NCBI GenBank assembly: GCA_004194705.1 | Contig: SADC01000385.1 | Location: forward strand, 1 to 64,000 | From: Ditylenchus dipsaci | Lineage: Eukaryota; Nematoda; Chromadorea; Rhabditida; Anguinidae | DNA: 64,000 bases | Reading direction: 5' to 3' | In this document: piece by piece, positions 21,924 through 33,300 of the stretch | Numbering within the stretch: position 1 is the first letter of the stretch | How the letters are laid out: the number at the start of each line of letters is the position of its first letter | Translations under genes and position numbers: made by a program | The notes under the pieces: generated by a model | Databases searched by the model: none | Seen by the model: the letters and a program-made list of their open reading frames with translations, nothing else | Told to the model about the DNA's origin: nothing

Positions 21924-22098
21924 CAGTCGAGTCGCGATCTAACGCGACCCTGATATAACGCGACCCTTGATATAATGCGACCCTTCAAATGATCCTAGCA
22001 AAGGAAGTCAGTCAAATTTACCTTCGATAAAACGCGACCCCTGATATACCGCGACCTTTTTACGGTCCCAAGGGTCGCGTTATATCGAGACTCGACTG
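21924..22098. mobile_element. Pogo/Tc1-like MITE, 175 bp
   Basis: Ends CAGTCGAGTCGCGATCTAAC and TATATCGAGACTCGACTG with TA on each side. Interior repeats ATATAACGCGACCC several times. The right-hand TA (22099-22100) is also the first TA of the next element, so two MITEs abut and share their target dinucleotide. Confidence 0.8.
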
Positions 22099-22185
22099 TA
22101 CCGTATTTTCTCTAATAAACGGGCCGGCTCGTTTATTTTCAACCCTCCCGTAGGGGCCTAATTATTAGAGAGGGCCCGTTTATTT
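22099..22185. mobile_element. TACCGTATTT MITE end (solo)
   Basis: Begins TACCGTATTTTCTCTAATAA and continues with ACGGGCCGGCTCGTTTATTT, then a short complement (TTATTAGAGAGGGCCCG). No opposite GGAAATACGGTA end nearby, so this is a truncated or solo end. Other members: 14361-15173, 37371-37512, 43080-43115 (solo), 46559-46806, 54524 and 56883. Confidence 0.6.
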
Positions 22186-22439
22186 TTAATTTAATTATTT
22201 GAATTTTTTCTAAATTACATTTTTCTCTCTAATTTTCTGCTTTTTTTTTTGTAGAGATGACTTATTCTCTGTTTGTTCAATTTGTTGATTTGTATATTTT
22301 TTGATACAGATGTATCGTTGTTTGTCATCCAAACAAACACATCCCTAGTTCTGGATGCAGATTTTAAAATTACAAAAGTTTGACGCTACTTGCATATACC
22401 CCTCCCCCAAATCAAATTTTTTAAAGTGTATAAAACACC

Positions 22440-22930
22440 CTATATGGACTCAAAATCGCCTCAGGAGTTCAAAAAAGACATTATTTTGAGTTCTGGTCAA
22501 AAAAAATTGAGTTTTGGACACTTTCAAATTTTGACTTTTTACCTGTTGTATTTTTTCACATAAAAGATGGATTTTTTCAAAAAAAAATTTTGACAAAATT
22601 TGACATTTTGCCTTGGGGGACCAAGGTAAACCACCTTATGTAAAGGTATTATACCCCGTTTTGGTTACTGGAGCTGGGCAAAAAATCTCTAAATGCATTT
22701 TTGTTCAAGAGTCTTGCTCGAATTATGTCTAACGTAAGTGAGTGCGCGCATCTCTAACCAACCAAGCCCTAAATCCCTTCGAAAATGGTCAAAATGGGTA
22801 CTTTTGGTGGTCCCAAAACTCGATTTTTATCGAACCAGAACTCAAAAATAATATCTTTTTTGAGCTTCTGAGGCGATTTCAGGTCGATATAGGGTGTTTG
22901 GGAATATTTAAAAAAAAAAGTTGATTTGGG
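22440..22930. repeat. Truncated family-A copy
   Basis: Contains the flank (GAGTTTTGGACACTTTC), the CCTTGGGGGACCAAGG palindrome, the splice-donor-like block (TCTAACGTAAGTGAG) and GCGCGCATCTCTAACCAACC, but then jumps to the other flank and lacks the hairpins. A G tract lies at 22929-22937. Confidence 0.65.
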
Positions 22931-23148
22931 GGGGGGGTAGATGCAAGTAACGCCAAAGTTTTCTATTGCTTATTTGTCAGGATCCTCATTCCGTTATTAC
23001 CGAAATGACGTTTATTAACAGTAAATTCAAATGAGAAACAATTGGTCTGATACGATTTGTTTCGAAGAAAATTCGTCTTGACAAAACTATTCTCTAAAAA
23101 CTTTCCCGCAAATAATTGGTTGTATAGTTTTGTTTTTTCATTCTATTA

Positions 23149-24033
23149 CAGTCAACCCTCGCTATGGTGACACCCCTCGGGACCGGCCTCAGGGTGTCAC
23201 TATAGCGAGGGTGTCACTATAGCGTGGGTTTTCAAAAAACTTCTTTAAAGTGTCACTATATCGAGGGTTTTGCATATGGTAATACAGTTAACTGTCAATT
23301 TGATGTCCGTTCCTATCTAGAATCTAACTATAACACCCTTTCAATCCAATTTTTAAGTCTTTTGACAGTTCTGAATTTTCAGTATAGTCTAAAATATTGC
23401 AAGGAATCCAATTTCGCTGGTCAGAAGCTGGTCGAGGGAAAACTATAGTATCGCCATTTAGACTCCCAATACTGAATTTAACGCTAAAATTATTTTTATT
23501 GAAAACTTGAATTGACGTACACATTTTCGGGATCTAAATCGAAAGTTGCAAGCTAAATAGCAAAACTATAGTGCTTCCTCAGAAAAAAGAGAAACTCATG
23601 AAATCTGTTAAGTCAGTCATGTGAATAATGCGGGAAACTGCACTACAATTGCAAATGTTGATCACAACTGTATTACAGTTCTGAGCTATTCTACAATTAC
23701 ACGATTGCAGTACAGTTACTGAGCATTATTTACGTTAAACACTTGAGTTAAACACTGGCAACGAAAATAAAGCAAAAACCACGTAATTAATATCGAAAAA
23801 AGGGTACGAAGAGCTAAAAAATTGGTTTGAAAAGAAATTTCACTTAAAGTTGCAACTTTAACTTGACATGTGTCACTATATCGAGGGTATTTTTATTTGT
23901 TGGGACCGGCCTGGGGTGTCACTATAGCGAGGATCTAGTCTAAAGCATTTTAGACAAACCAACCAATCGTCGGCAAGGTGTCACTGTAGCGAGGTGTTCT
24001 TATAGCGAGGTGTCACTATAGCGGGGGTGACTG
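23149..24033. mobile_element. Pogo/Tigger-like non-autonomous element, 885 bp
   Basis: TA-flanked, with ends CAGTCAACCCTCGCTATGG and CTATAGCGGGGGTGACTG. Both subterminal zones repeat GTGTCACTATAGCGAGGGTG in several degenerate copies, and GGGACCGGCC occurs near each end. The interior of about 600 bp has no transposase reading frame. CAGT ends with a TA duplication fit the Tc1/mariner/pogo group. Confidence 0.8.
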
Positions 24034-26297
24034 TACGTTACTTTCATACGTTCACCGAATGCCTTATTCATTCCTTGTGGTCCTGGTCAGCAGGATTTCA
24101 CCTGGATAGCTTGAAAACATGGTTGCAGTTTACAATCCCCCCCCCCACGGGGAGTGATCGGATGGAGGAGATAACATCATATTCGTGTTTCTCGACCCCG
24201 ATTTCATGAGAAAGCCGGCTGTTTTATAATTCTGAGAAAAAAAAATTCGAACCACATGGGGGGGGGATTATGGTTTTTAGTCAAAATTTGAAAAATTTAA
24301 ATTGGCGCCTTTTGAATTTTAAAGGGATTGAGGGATGTATTGGTAGGGAAGGGAATAAAAGGGCCACTTTATGGCAGAACATTATAAATTGAAATATCTG
24401 TATTCTTCGACTGCCTCACCATGTTTTTCAGCTGGGCCGTGGCAAAAGATACTCTATATGCATTTTATGATCAAGTGTACTTCTCGGAATCATGTCTAAG
24501 GTAAGTGCGTGCGCGCATCTCTAACTCTCAAGCCCCCTGCGCCCCCTTCGGGGGCGCAGGGGCTTGGAGTTGAGATGCGCACACCCACATACCTCAGACA
24601 CAAATCACTCGAAAGTGACTCTGGATGCATGAAAAAGCATGCATACCAGAGTTTATTTATGCGGCAGGCCCAGTATTCAAAACTATGTTCAACATCTTCT
24701 TGTTACTGGGCCCTCTATGATTAGTGGCCCCTTTTATTCCCTTCCCTCCCTATACAGCCCTTATTCCCTTTAAAATTCAAAAGGCGCCAATTTAAATTTT
24801 CAAATTTTGACTAAAAAACCATGATACCCCCTGTGGTTTTCTTCCTTCTTCTTTCTTCAAAATTTTCTTTCTCAGAATCAAAAAAAACGCGCGGCTTTCT
24901 CATGAAATCGGGGTCGAGAAACACGAATATGAGGTTATCTCCTCCACCTGATCACTCCCCGTGGGAGGGGATTCTGAACTCAAGCCGAATCGGATTAGAC
25001 AGGACCAAAATTGTGATTTCGCACATCTGTAGGTACGCTCAGGTGGTACTCAGGTTGGAGTACCCAGGTAGTGACACTTAAGTGGTATCCAGGTGAGGGT
25101 ACCCAGATAGTAGTACTCAGGTAGTGGTGACTTGAGGTGGTTGAGTGATGGATCACACATGCTCAGCGGTGGATTAGGTTACGTAAGGAGGTAGATTAAA
25201 CAAACATACGGGTTCATTAGACCATGCTTCATGTATAAGATGTCCACCTGCTCAAGGAGGACCTAACTCAGGTTCGGGTTTTAGGTAAGAAAAATCGCAG
25301 TTTTGTATTGAGAACCGATTTTGTCATGCGAATTTAGGTCACTGAAATGGTTTGTTTTCGACTTTGACGAAATTTTACTTTTTTAGGCACTTCTGGTCCA
25401 CTTCACTCGAGGTTATCCACCTCAGGTTTTCGGGTTCGAGTGGTTATAAACGTGATTTTAACCCTGTCAAACTCAATTCCTCACACGATTTTATTGTTTA
25501 TGTTAATTTTTTGTTATTATTGCTTATGACTGTGTATAAAAGTTGATTTTTCAGGCCATCCATGTGGATATCCACCTACCTAAAGGGTACCCACCTCTGG
25601 TTTTGGGATTTGGGTGGTCAAATCGTAATTTTTATTTCATCAATCCCAATCCTATACACGATTTTACGCCAGAATAACTAGTTTTCTTTTTATTTTGACT
25701 AAATCGTTTTCGTGCCATTCAGATGAATATCCACTCGGATCAGGTATCCAGGTGGTCAAACGACCTATTTTGTGCAAAAGCGAAATTCACAAATAGGGTT
25801 TTAGGTTATTGGTTCGAAACCCGTGAAATTTCGGGAATTGGATTTTTTTTGGTTTTTTACCTAAGATTCTCAGTTTATATGGTTTTGAAAGCCAGTTAGA
25901 GATGGCCTATATCGATGGTATATTTATATCGAGGTAGACAGAATAAGTTATTTGTTGCTCACTTTGTTTATTGCGAAAAGTACTGTTTCTAGAAACAGTT
26001 AAATACTAAATAATTATATTCGAAACTTTACTGTCGAAACTTTATTGAAGTTATTGTCAGATGCCTTTTTTCCTATTCAATTGTTAGTCAAATGATTTTT
26101 GTCCTATTCTGGGTGTGCCATTTATGACAGTCAAATGAAATTTTTTGGCTTACAGAAATCATTAATTTTTTTTCAAAACGTTGTTCATACCAAAATATGT
26201 GCAAAAAAGCGCAAACGCCCTTTTCCCTTCCCTCCCCCTTTCGACAGAGCAGAAAAAAATGCACCAGATAGTGCTTCGAAGTAATCCAAAAGAAGGC
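24034..26297. repeat. Family-A copy, G-rich block, TACCCAGGT array
   Basis: 24120-24225 and the inverted 24885-24975 are copies of the CGACCCCGATTTCATGAG block, facing each other about 0.7 kb apart around a family-A core at 24420-24700. 25030-25160 repeats GGTACTCAGGTAGTGG-type units; degenerate motifs of the same kind (TATCCACCTACC, GGTTTTCGGGTTCG) continue to about 25790. No gene; 25800-26290 holds nothing I recognise. Confidence 0.55.
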
Positions 26298-26702
26298 TTT
26301 TGGAGTGTTTAGCAAATGTTCAAAAGTATTTTCCAAAAGGCATCTTGACCTAAAACTCTGATTTTGATAAGCAAAACTTCTGAGACCGGATTCGTGTTCA
26401 GCATGGTTGATTTACTTGAGAAACTGTCCTTTAGTTATGACATTTCCTGTGAAATTTCAAATTCCGCTCGACACAAAAATAATTAAAATTCGAATTTTTC
26501 CAAATTTCAAATGATTTTTGTCTCGAGCGGAATTTGAAATTTTACAGTGAGTGTCATAACTAAAGGACAGTTTCTCAAGTAAATCGACCATGCTGAACAT
26601 CAATCCGGTGTCAGAAGTTCAGTTTTGCTTAGCGAAATCAGAGTTTTAGGTCAAGATGCCTTTTGGAAAATACTTTCGAACGTTTGCTAAACACTCCAAA
26701 AT
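26298..26702. mobile_element. Foldback element, 405 bp
   Basis: Arms from TTTTGGAGTGTTTAGCAAA to TTTGCTAAACACTCCAAAA pair almost throughout, including GTTGATTTACTTGAGAAAC on the left and its complement on the right. The inner arms share ATGCTGAACA and GAAATTTCAAATTCCGCTCG with the 57706-58233 and 60440-61810 elements, so these are related families. Confidence 0.75.
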
Positions 26703-26884
26703 GTGAATTAGTTTTGTCAAAGGGCATTGTTGATTAGTTTGGGTTGATTACTTTTACTATTGATAATACTTGTTTTTACAAGGGGGACTAGCCAAGCGAG
26801 TACCGGATTCTTAAGTAAATAAGTTGAAGATTAAAAAAAAATTGAAGGTTAAAAATAAGCCATCAAATTGCACAGTGAACCATC

Positions 26885-27196
26885 GAAAATGCATGTGCAT
26901 TTCTGAAAATTCACATGCATTTTTGAAATTGCATATGCAATTTTAAAAATGCACATGCACATATATGCCATTCAAAAGTGCGTGGGCACTTTTGCAAGTG
27001 CACATGCACTTTTATGCACTAATTGACGTCACCGCAATCAAGACAATCAGAAAGTTAGTTTAAACGGGAAGGAGTAAGTTGTGCCATTTCAGTCTGTGCC
27101 CGATCAGTTTGTGCCATTTTTTTGGCATTTTATCGGTTTGAATTGCTGATAGAGGGGCACAAACTGAAATGGCACAACTTACTCCTTCCGTTTTAA
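26885..27196. repeat. GCACATGCA array and a 139-bp palindrome
   Basis: 26890-27020 alternates GTGCATTTYTGAAAATTCACATGCAT-like units, rich in self-complementary ATGCAT and TGCA. 27058-27196 is a separate foldback with arms TTTAAACGGGAAGGAGTAAG and CTTACTCCTTCCGTTTTAAA, and inner CAGTCTGTGCC / GGCACAAACTG. Confidence 0.65.
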
Positions 27197-27221
27197 ACAC
27201 CTCTCTATATCAAGATTTGAC

Positions 27222-27420
27222 TTTTTGCCTTGGGGGGCCAAGGTGAACCAACCCAAAAGGGTATTTAGATACGCTGAAAGATAGAATTTGAACATAGTTT
27301 TGTTTACTAGGGCCTACCGCATAAAGAAACTCTGGTATGCATACATTTTTTATGCGTCCGGAGTCACTTTAAAGCAAGACTCATCATCATAAATGCACAT
27401 TTAAACTCTTTTGCCAAGCT
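27222..27420. repeat. Inverted, truncated family-A copy
   Basis: Reads, in reverse orientation, CCTTGGGGGGCCAAGG, AACATAGTTTTGTTTACTAGG, AAACTCTGGTATGCATA and ATGCGTCCGGAGTCAC, then breaks off before the GC-rich hairpin. It lies downstream of the EPAC stop codon (27803). Confidence 0.65.
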
Positions 27421-27802
27421 CTAGTAGAAAAAGATCGCTTACTCCATGGTTAAACACATCTTCAAAATAAGTGTAGCGAATCGCCGTAGCGAATCACAAT
27501 GTGTTGCGAATCACAGGTCAGTCCAAAGAAAGCGCCCATATTTATACAATGAGTAGGTCATGTTCTCGATAATATTTTCAAAAAATACTCTTGTAAAATG
27601 TCCGCAAAGTTCATTATTCTGTTTTTTTATGGTTTTCAGCGCCTGAAATAATTTCTATTTCGGTGACGCAACGAGAATTATCCAATAATCCTGTCTGAAT
27701 AAAGTATTGTTTTTTAATAGAATATCTATGAATTACAATAATCTAATGAAAAAAATCTATCAAAACCGGTTTGCAATCTTTAATGCCTTGGATAGCACAA
27801 TA

Positions 27803-30322
27803 CTAGAAATGAAGGATTCTGTTACCACTATAATTAGAACTATTATGATGGTTGACAGGTGGCTCTATCTGACAAGACAGCTCCATTAGTCGTCTTTGGT
27901 TGTCAATTACCCGAAAGTTTCTAAAAAAAATATGAAATTAGTTCTTGGATGTAACCGTATAACCTCTAATAAACCCTCACTCCTCGCCCCGGTTTTCGAT
28001 TTTCACACCCAAATTAGGGCCAATTTTTTTTTGATTCCATTTGAAAGAAAAGCTAACCGAAAACAAGTCGTAATTTCCTGATTTACCCGAAAAAAATTGG
28101 GTCCGTGCACAGGTCTGGTAGAATGGATCGCTAAAGGTTATACTGTATTTTAAATATTCAAGTTCCAACCTAATTAAACTCTGTGTGTTTTTCTTGGGAG
28201 GCCATGGATGCAATTGGTTTTGGTTGGATTTGCATTTACGGAAATTTTTCAATACATTAGCAATCATCTGCATCTTCTCGAAGTTGATGAGACCAGCAAA
28301 GGAGGTTTTGTTTCCCTGAATATTGGTTAAGATTTTGCAAAAAAATTTAGGTTTATTATATAAATACCTCATGCATAAAAGTCAAGTCTTTCAAAAGCAG
28401 TGGGACAAAGGGCACAATGGGAGATCTCATCTTGGCCACTAGCAACCGATAGGCGCGATGGTTGCGAGAAGGATCTAGTAATGCCTCAAAATCAGCATAT
28501 TGTCTCCTCATCTTGTTGGAAATTTTCTGAAAAATGTTTACAGGGTAAGTGAAGAAAAACACGGGCATTTCCTGAAAATTTTTATTTCAATTTTTTGACA
28601 TAAAATTTTTGGTCGCATTTCCTTTCCTTGCTGCTTTTAGCGCAGGAGTACACTATTTGGCCAGAGCCAAAAGTCAGTTTTTTAGGTCTAAGTATGCCCT
28701 AAAAACGATAAAAACGGCAAAAAATGTGGGAAGGCCATTTTTCGAAAAAAAATTCGGCTACCTTGGTTCTACAGTGGTTTTTGGTCATTTTTTGCCTTGG
28801 TCCCCTTATGGTTTTTAGTCATTTTTTGGTATTTTACCCCATTTTACCCCAGGGCCATTTTAAAAATTTCGCGCCAGCGCCGTAAAAAGCGCCTTGGCCA
28901 AAGTGCCCAAATTTAAAAAAGCGCGCCGGCGGCAGCGCTCACCAGCATATCTGTCAAAGAATTAGGAATAAATGTGCTTGAAACGTTTAAGATAGTAATA
29001 GTAGCCGATCAAACATCAGATGCAATAGAAGAGATTTTTGATGATGATGATGCCGAGGCCCAGCAAATTGTTGACGAGTACCTTGAAATGCTCGTTCAAA
29101 AGTCTAATACCAGAAAAAAGGCCTAGGAAAGGAAAAACTAAAACGATGTTCTTAAAAGTCTTATTGAATGAAACACGTATTGTTGCATATTCAAGTAACA
29201 CCATTAAGAAATTTGTATTTTGAAAAAGCTTTTAAATAAAAGGAACTGGCATAAATTTTTTTACAACAAATGACTTGAAACAAAAGAAGCGCCGGTGTAG
29301 CAATCGGAGAAAATTTGCACGTCGGTGTCAGTTCCGATCTAGTAAAAAAATTCGCGCCCGGCGCTTGCGCAGCTATGGCTTGGAGTTGAGATGCGCACAC
29401 CCACATACCTCAGACGCAAATCACTAGAAAGTGACTCCGGATGCATGAAAATATATGCATACCAGAGTTTCTTTATGCGGTGGGCCCCAGTTAACAAAAC
29501 GAAAATTCAAAAATAGTTACTGACCAGAACAATTTACGAAATGAAACCTCACCATCCACAAAAGTGAAAGCCTGCTGACAGCCACATTGCTTAGACCCAA
29601 TGTAATGGCAAACAGCGACATCAGATCTTTGTGTTCTTTGGCGCTAAAACACACTTAAGCAAAATAATTTCAAAGAATTAAGTAATCTTACTGCATTGCA
29701 ATCTTGATGAATTTTTTGAGCGTACTCAATCTTTTGGCTGCACTTGATGCCAACAAAACTTCAGTGGATACCCAGTATTGCACCTATTTTTATGTATCAA
29801 ACGTCATACTTATGAAAAAAGGCCTTTACCCAGGATTATCATCTCAAAAATTCGAAATAAATTACGTTTAACTAAAAAAAGTACAATTTGGTCATTTTTT
29901 TGTCAAAAAGTGCTATTTTATCCAATGCTTATTGACATATGAGCACCCAAAATAAAGATTTTGGCGTAAAAAACAAAATTTCAAAAGATTCAGGGTTCCA
30001 AATAAAGTAAAAATCTTTAAATAAAGTACAGATGAGAACCCTGCTATTACCTCATTGAAACGCCTCAACAACAAGTCCAAATTGGAAGGCATCCTTCCAG
30101 GAAATTGGTCTCTACCAATCACCTCAAAAAACCCCTTTCAAAACTCACTTTTTGTAGAAATTGCAAAAAACTGACTTGAATAACTAATTCAGTCTCATCT
30201 GTGGCTTCAAACAGTTGAGTGTGGAAGATCGAAAGTTGCAAAGCCAGCTCTTGACAACTCAAAAGGTCCAGAACAGAATGATATGTGGGTTCCATGGGTC
30301 CTTCCTGCTCGCTTAGTGGCAA
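27803..30322 (-). CDS. Epac: EPAC exons 18-24: CDC25-homology (Rap GEF) domain
   Basis: The catalytic domain is complete: exon 18 [10 protein letters not shown]...[11 protein letters not shown], exon 19 [20 protein letters not shown], exon 20 [15 protein letters not shown]...LKKFIKIA, exon 21 [20 protein letters not shown], exon 22 [20 protein letters not shown] and [13 protein letters not shown], exon 23 [14 protein letters not shown], exon 24 [20 protein letters not shown] then a short divergent tail and TAG. All seven exons join in phase. The conserved [20 protein letters not shown] and INFEKM blocks are intact, so a functional exchange factor is expected. Confidence 0.96.
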
Positions 30323-33300
30323 CTAAATTTGTATTTTTGCGCCAGTCAAAAATTTTAAGACTGTATCTAATTTTCAAGTTTTGATATTTATGACTCATAT
30401 TTTTGGTCGGTTTACTAAAAAAATGTCATGAAGTAATCAAAAAATTTGAACTCGTGGCGTTGGTTCTTGGCCACCCTCCTCCTTTTGTCCGAAAAAGTCC
30501 AAATTTTCAAATTTCTGCAAAAACGAAGCATTTTTAACATGAAAAATTTAGCATCGTGGAAAAAAGTCGAGAACAAGCTGAAACTAGATAAAATTAATTT
30601 TTTTTAATTATTTAAAAGTTTGGCGCTAGTAGCGAATACACCCCCCCCCCCATATATCTGACTTTTTCAAAATCGCTGTAACCATACCTTCAAGTAACAA
30701 GTTTAGGCTTAGCCCTTAGGCTCGAGGGTAGGCCAGCGTACGGAAGTTGTGACTAATAAATTCTTACGTACTTTTTTCTGGGGTCCGGGACATATATTTG
30801 GATGCTCTTTACTCAAGTTTCAAAAAATAAAAATTCATGGGGAGGGCGGGGGTGGATTATTCGCTACCAGGGTCAAAATATCTACTTTTTTTACTGCAGG
30901 GTACAAAGGAAGCAAAGAATTCCAATTCTTTTTTACATTTGTGTTGCTTTCCTTACATTGCAAGTTTTGGTATTTGGTCATTTCTTGAAAAGCGCTATTT
31001 TTTAGAGGAAGATAAGAATCCATACTATACCCAACTGAGCTGGGTACACTTTCGCAAAAGTTGTTATCTCTACTTTTTTTATTTTTATGGACTATTCTGG
31101 ATTAGAAAGTCATTAAAAAACATCCTAGAAACATCGTAGGTTGCCCTTTTTTGACTTAATCACTAGATACATACCAAAGAGTCAATTTCTTCTTTGAAGA
31201 CCACATAGAGTCTGCCATTGAGGGATAGCATGGTAGGCACACTCACTTCTGTCGGCGCAAAGACCACTCTTTCTCCGTTGGACTTGACTTCAATTAGGAA
31301 ACAGTTCTCCTCCTCGTCTTCCAGGTTTTCTTCGCTAACCCCATCCAAGCCACCCCCTCGCTCTTCTTCCCTGTAGCCATTGCGTAATAGATGACGGTGC
31401 ATTTGTTGTGGGGGATATCCATTCGCAATTCCGTCCATCCTGAGCAGGTGATGAGAAGTGTTAAGTGGGTGCAAATGCTGATGCCTTCTCTGCTTCCTTA
31501 TTTTGGCTCTGGCCAGGGCAGCTATCTCAGCAGTGGGTTTGTCCAGTCGAACATTCATAGTTATAAATGTGGTGTCGGATAAGTAGATGCATTGGTTGCC
31601 TTTAAAATATATTTTATTAATTTAACTTTTATACAACATAATTCTTGGTAGAGCAGTGGTTGAATCATTTGCCTAAATAGAAAATTGGCTGGCCAGCAAA
31701 GAAACAAGGCGAACTTTACTCCCTTTAAGCCGTCACCTAACATAATTTGCAACATTTATCAAATTCCTGCCAAATTTTCTAATTTTTTTAAATTTGCTCC
31801 AGTATTTTTATTTTCTTATGCTATTGATGTCACCTTTTACGGAAAGAGAAATTAGAAAGAAATCCAAGGCCAACTTAAAAATTTTTTACTGGTTGTTTCT
31901 TAAACATTATCGAGTGTTATGTTTTGTTTTAACATTAAGGGGTTTTTATATTATGGGTCGACTGTGGGTGGACTGTATATGGTCGACTGTACTGATAGAT
32001 GCCAGATAAAATGATACCCCAAGAAAACCACCACCAAACACGTGTCTTCAGGGTGGCAGTTTATCAAGACTCCATTGTAGTTTACATTTCCAAACGCTAC
32101 TTACAAAGCTTGTACTGATTCAGTTAATAAACTCACATATATCAATGGGCAAAATTGGATTTGGAGCAGGTGCTTGAGCTGAATACACCCCACAGTCGAG
32201 TATTAGAGTTGGATGTCTTGAGAGTATTTGCATAGCATTTTCTCGCAGTTGTCTTAGTTGACTGATTTGTTCAACAATGGGGCGCATATTGGGAATAATT
32301 TTGGCATCTTCCAGCACACAGCAATACATTTCCTAAAATATACAAATGTAATCGAATTATCAGTTATCGTCAAATAACAGTTGCACCTCGACAAAAGAGT
32401 TTGCTACAGAGTCTAAGAAGAAATGGATGCCGAGAACATACTGCCATACTGCCAAGAAAACTACCTATAAATGATAAGAGTGGTCTACGAAAATAGCAGC
32501 ATATGAATTGCAGAGAAACAGTCATCTCTCTATATAACTGGTGACCATAAAGTTCGGAATGGACTTTTGAACTAATTTTTAGCAATAAAATTTATTCCCC
32601 AAAAATATTCCAAACATAGGGTTTTGTAGGCCTTTCCTTCCTCTTTCGAATGGTATATAAAGTTTCATTAGAATTTTTTAGAAAAGCCATTATTTGGTTA
32701 CAAACATATGTGAGGTCATTTTAGGATGTTGATAGGCATTTTTACTACTTTAGCTGATCAAAATTTTAACTAAATGTTCAAGGCTACAGCACAATAAAGC
32801 ACCATGTTGTAGCGCAGTTCAAGAGCTACAACAACCACTTTACAGAGTAGCTTTTAAAAATATGGGTGTTGAGATATGGCTTTTTGAAAAAAAAACAATT
32901 TCTTGAAAAATTACCAAAATCTAAAAATTTGGATAAATTTTGATTTTGGTAATTTTTCAAGAAATTGTTTTTTTTTCAAAAAGCCATATCTCAACACCCA
33001 TATTTTTAAAAGCTACTCTGTAAAGTGGTTGTTGTAGCTCTTGAACTGCGCTACAACATGGTGCTTTTATTGTGCTGTAGCCTTGAACATTTAGTTAAAA
33101 TTTTGATCAGCTAAAGTAGTAAAAATGCCTATCAACATCCTAAAATGACCTCACATATGTTTGTAACCAAATAATGGCTTTTCTAAAAAATTCTAATGAA
33201 ACTTTATATACCATTCGAAAGAGGAAGGAAAGGCCTACAAAACCCTATGTTTGGAATATTTTTGGGGAATAAATTTTATTGCTAAAAATTAGTTCAAAAG

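Noticed and set aside
27977..28169. Continuation of the EPAC exon-23 ORF to a downstream stop
   Set aside because: The conserved end of the GEF domain (VIDNQRRL) lies at 27803-27920 and joins in phase from the donor after 28170, so the extension is intron.
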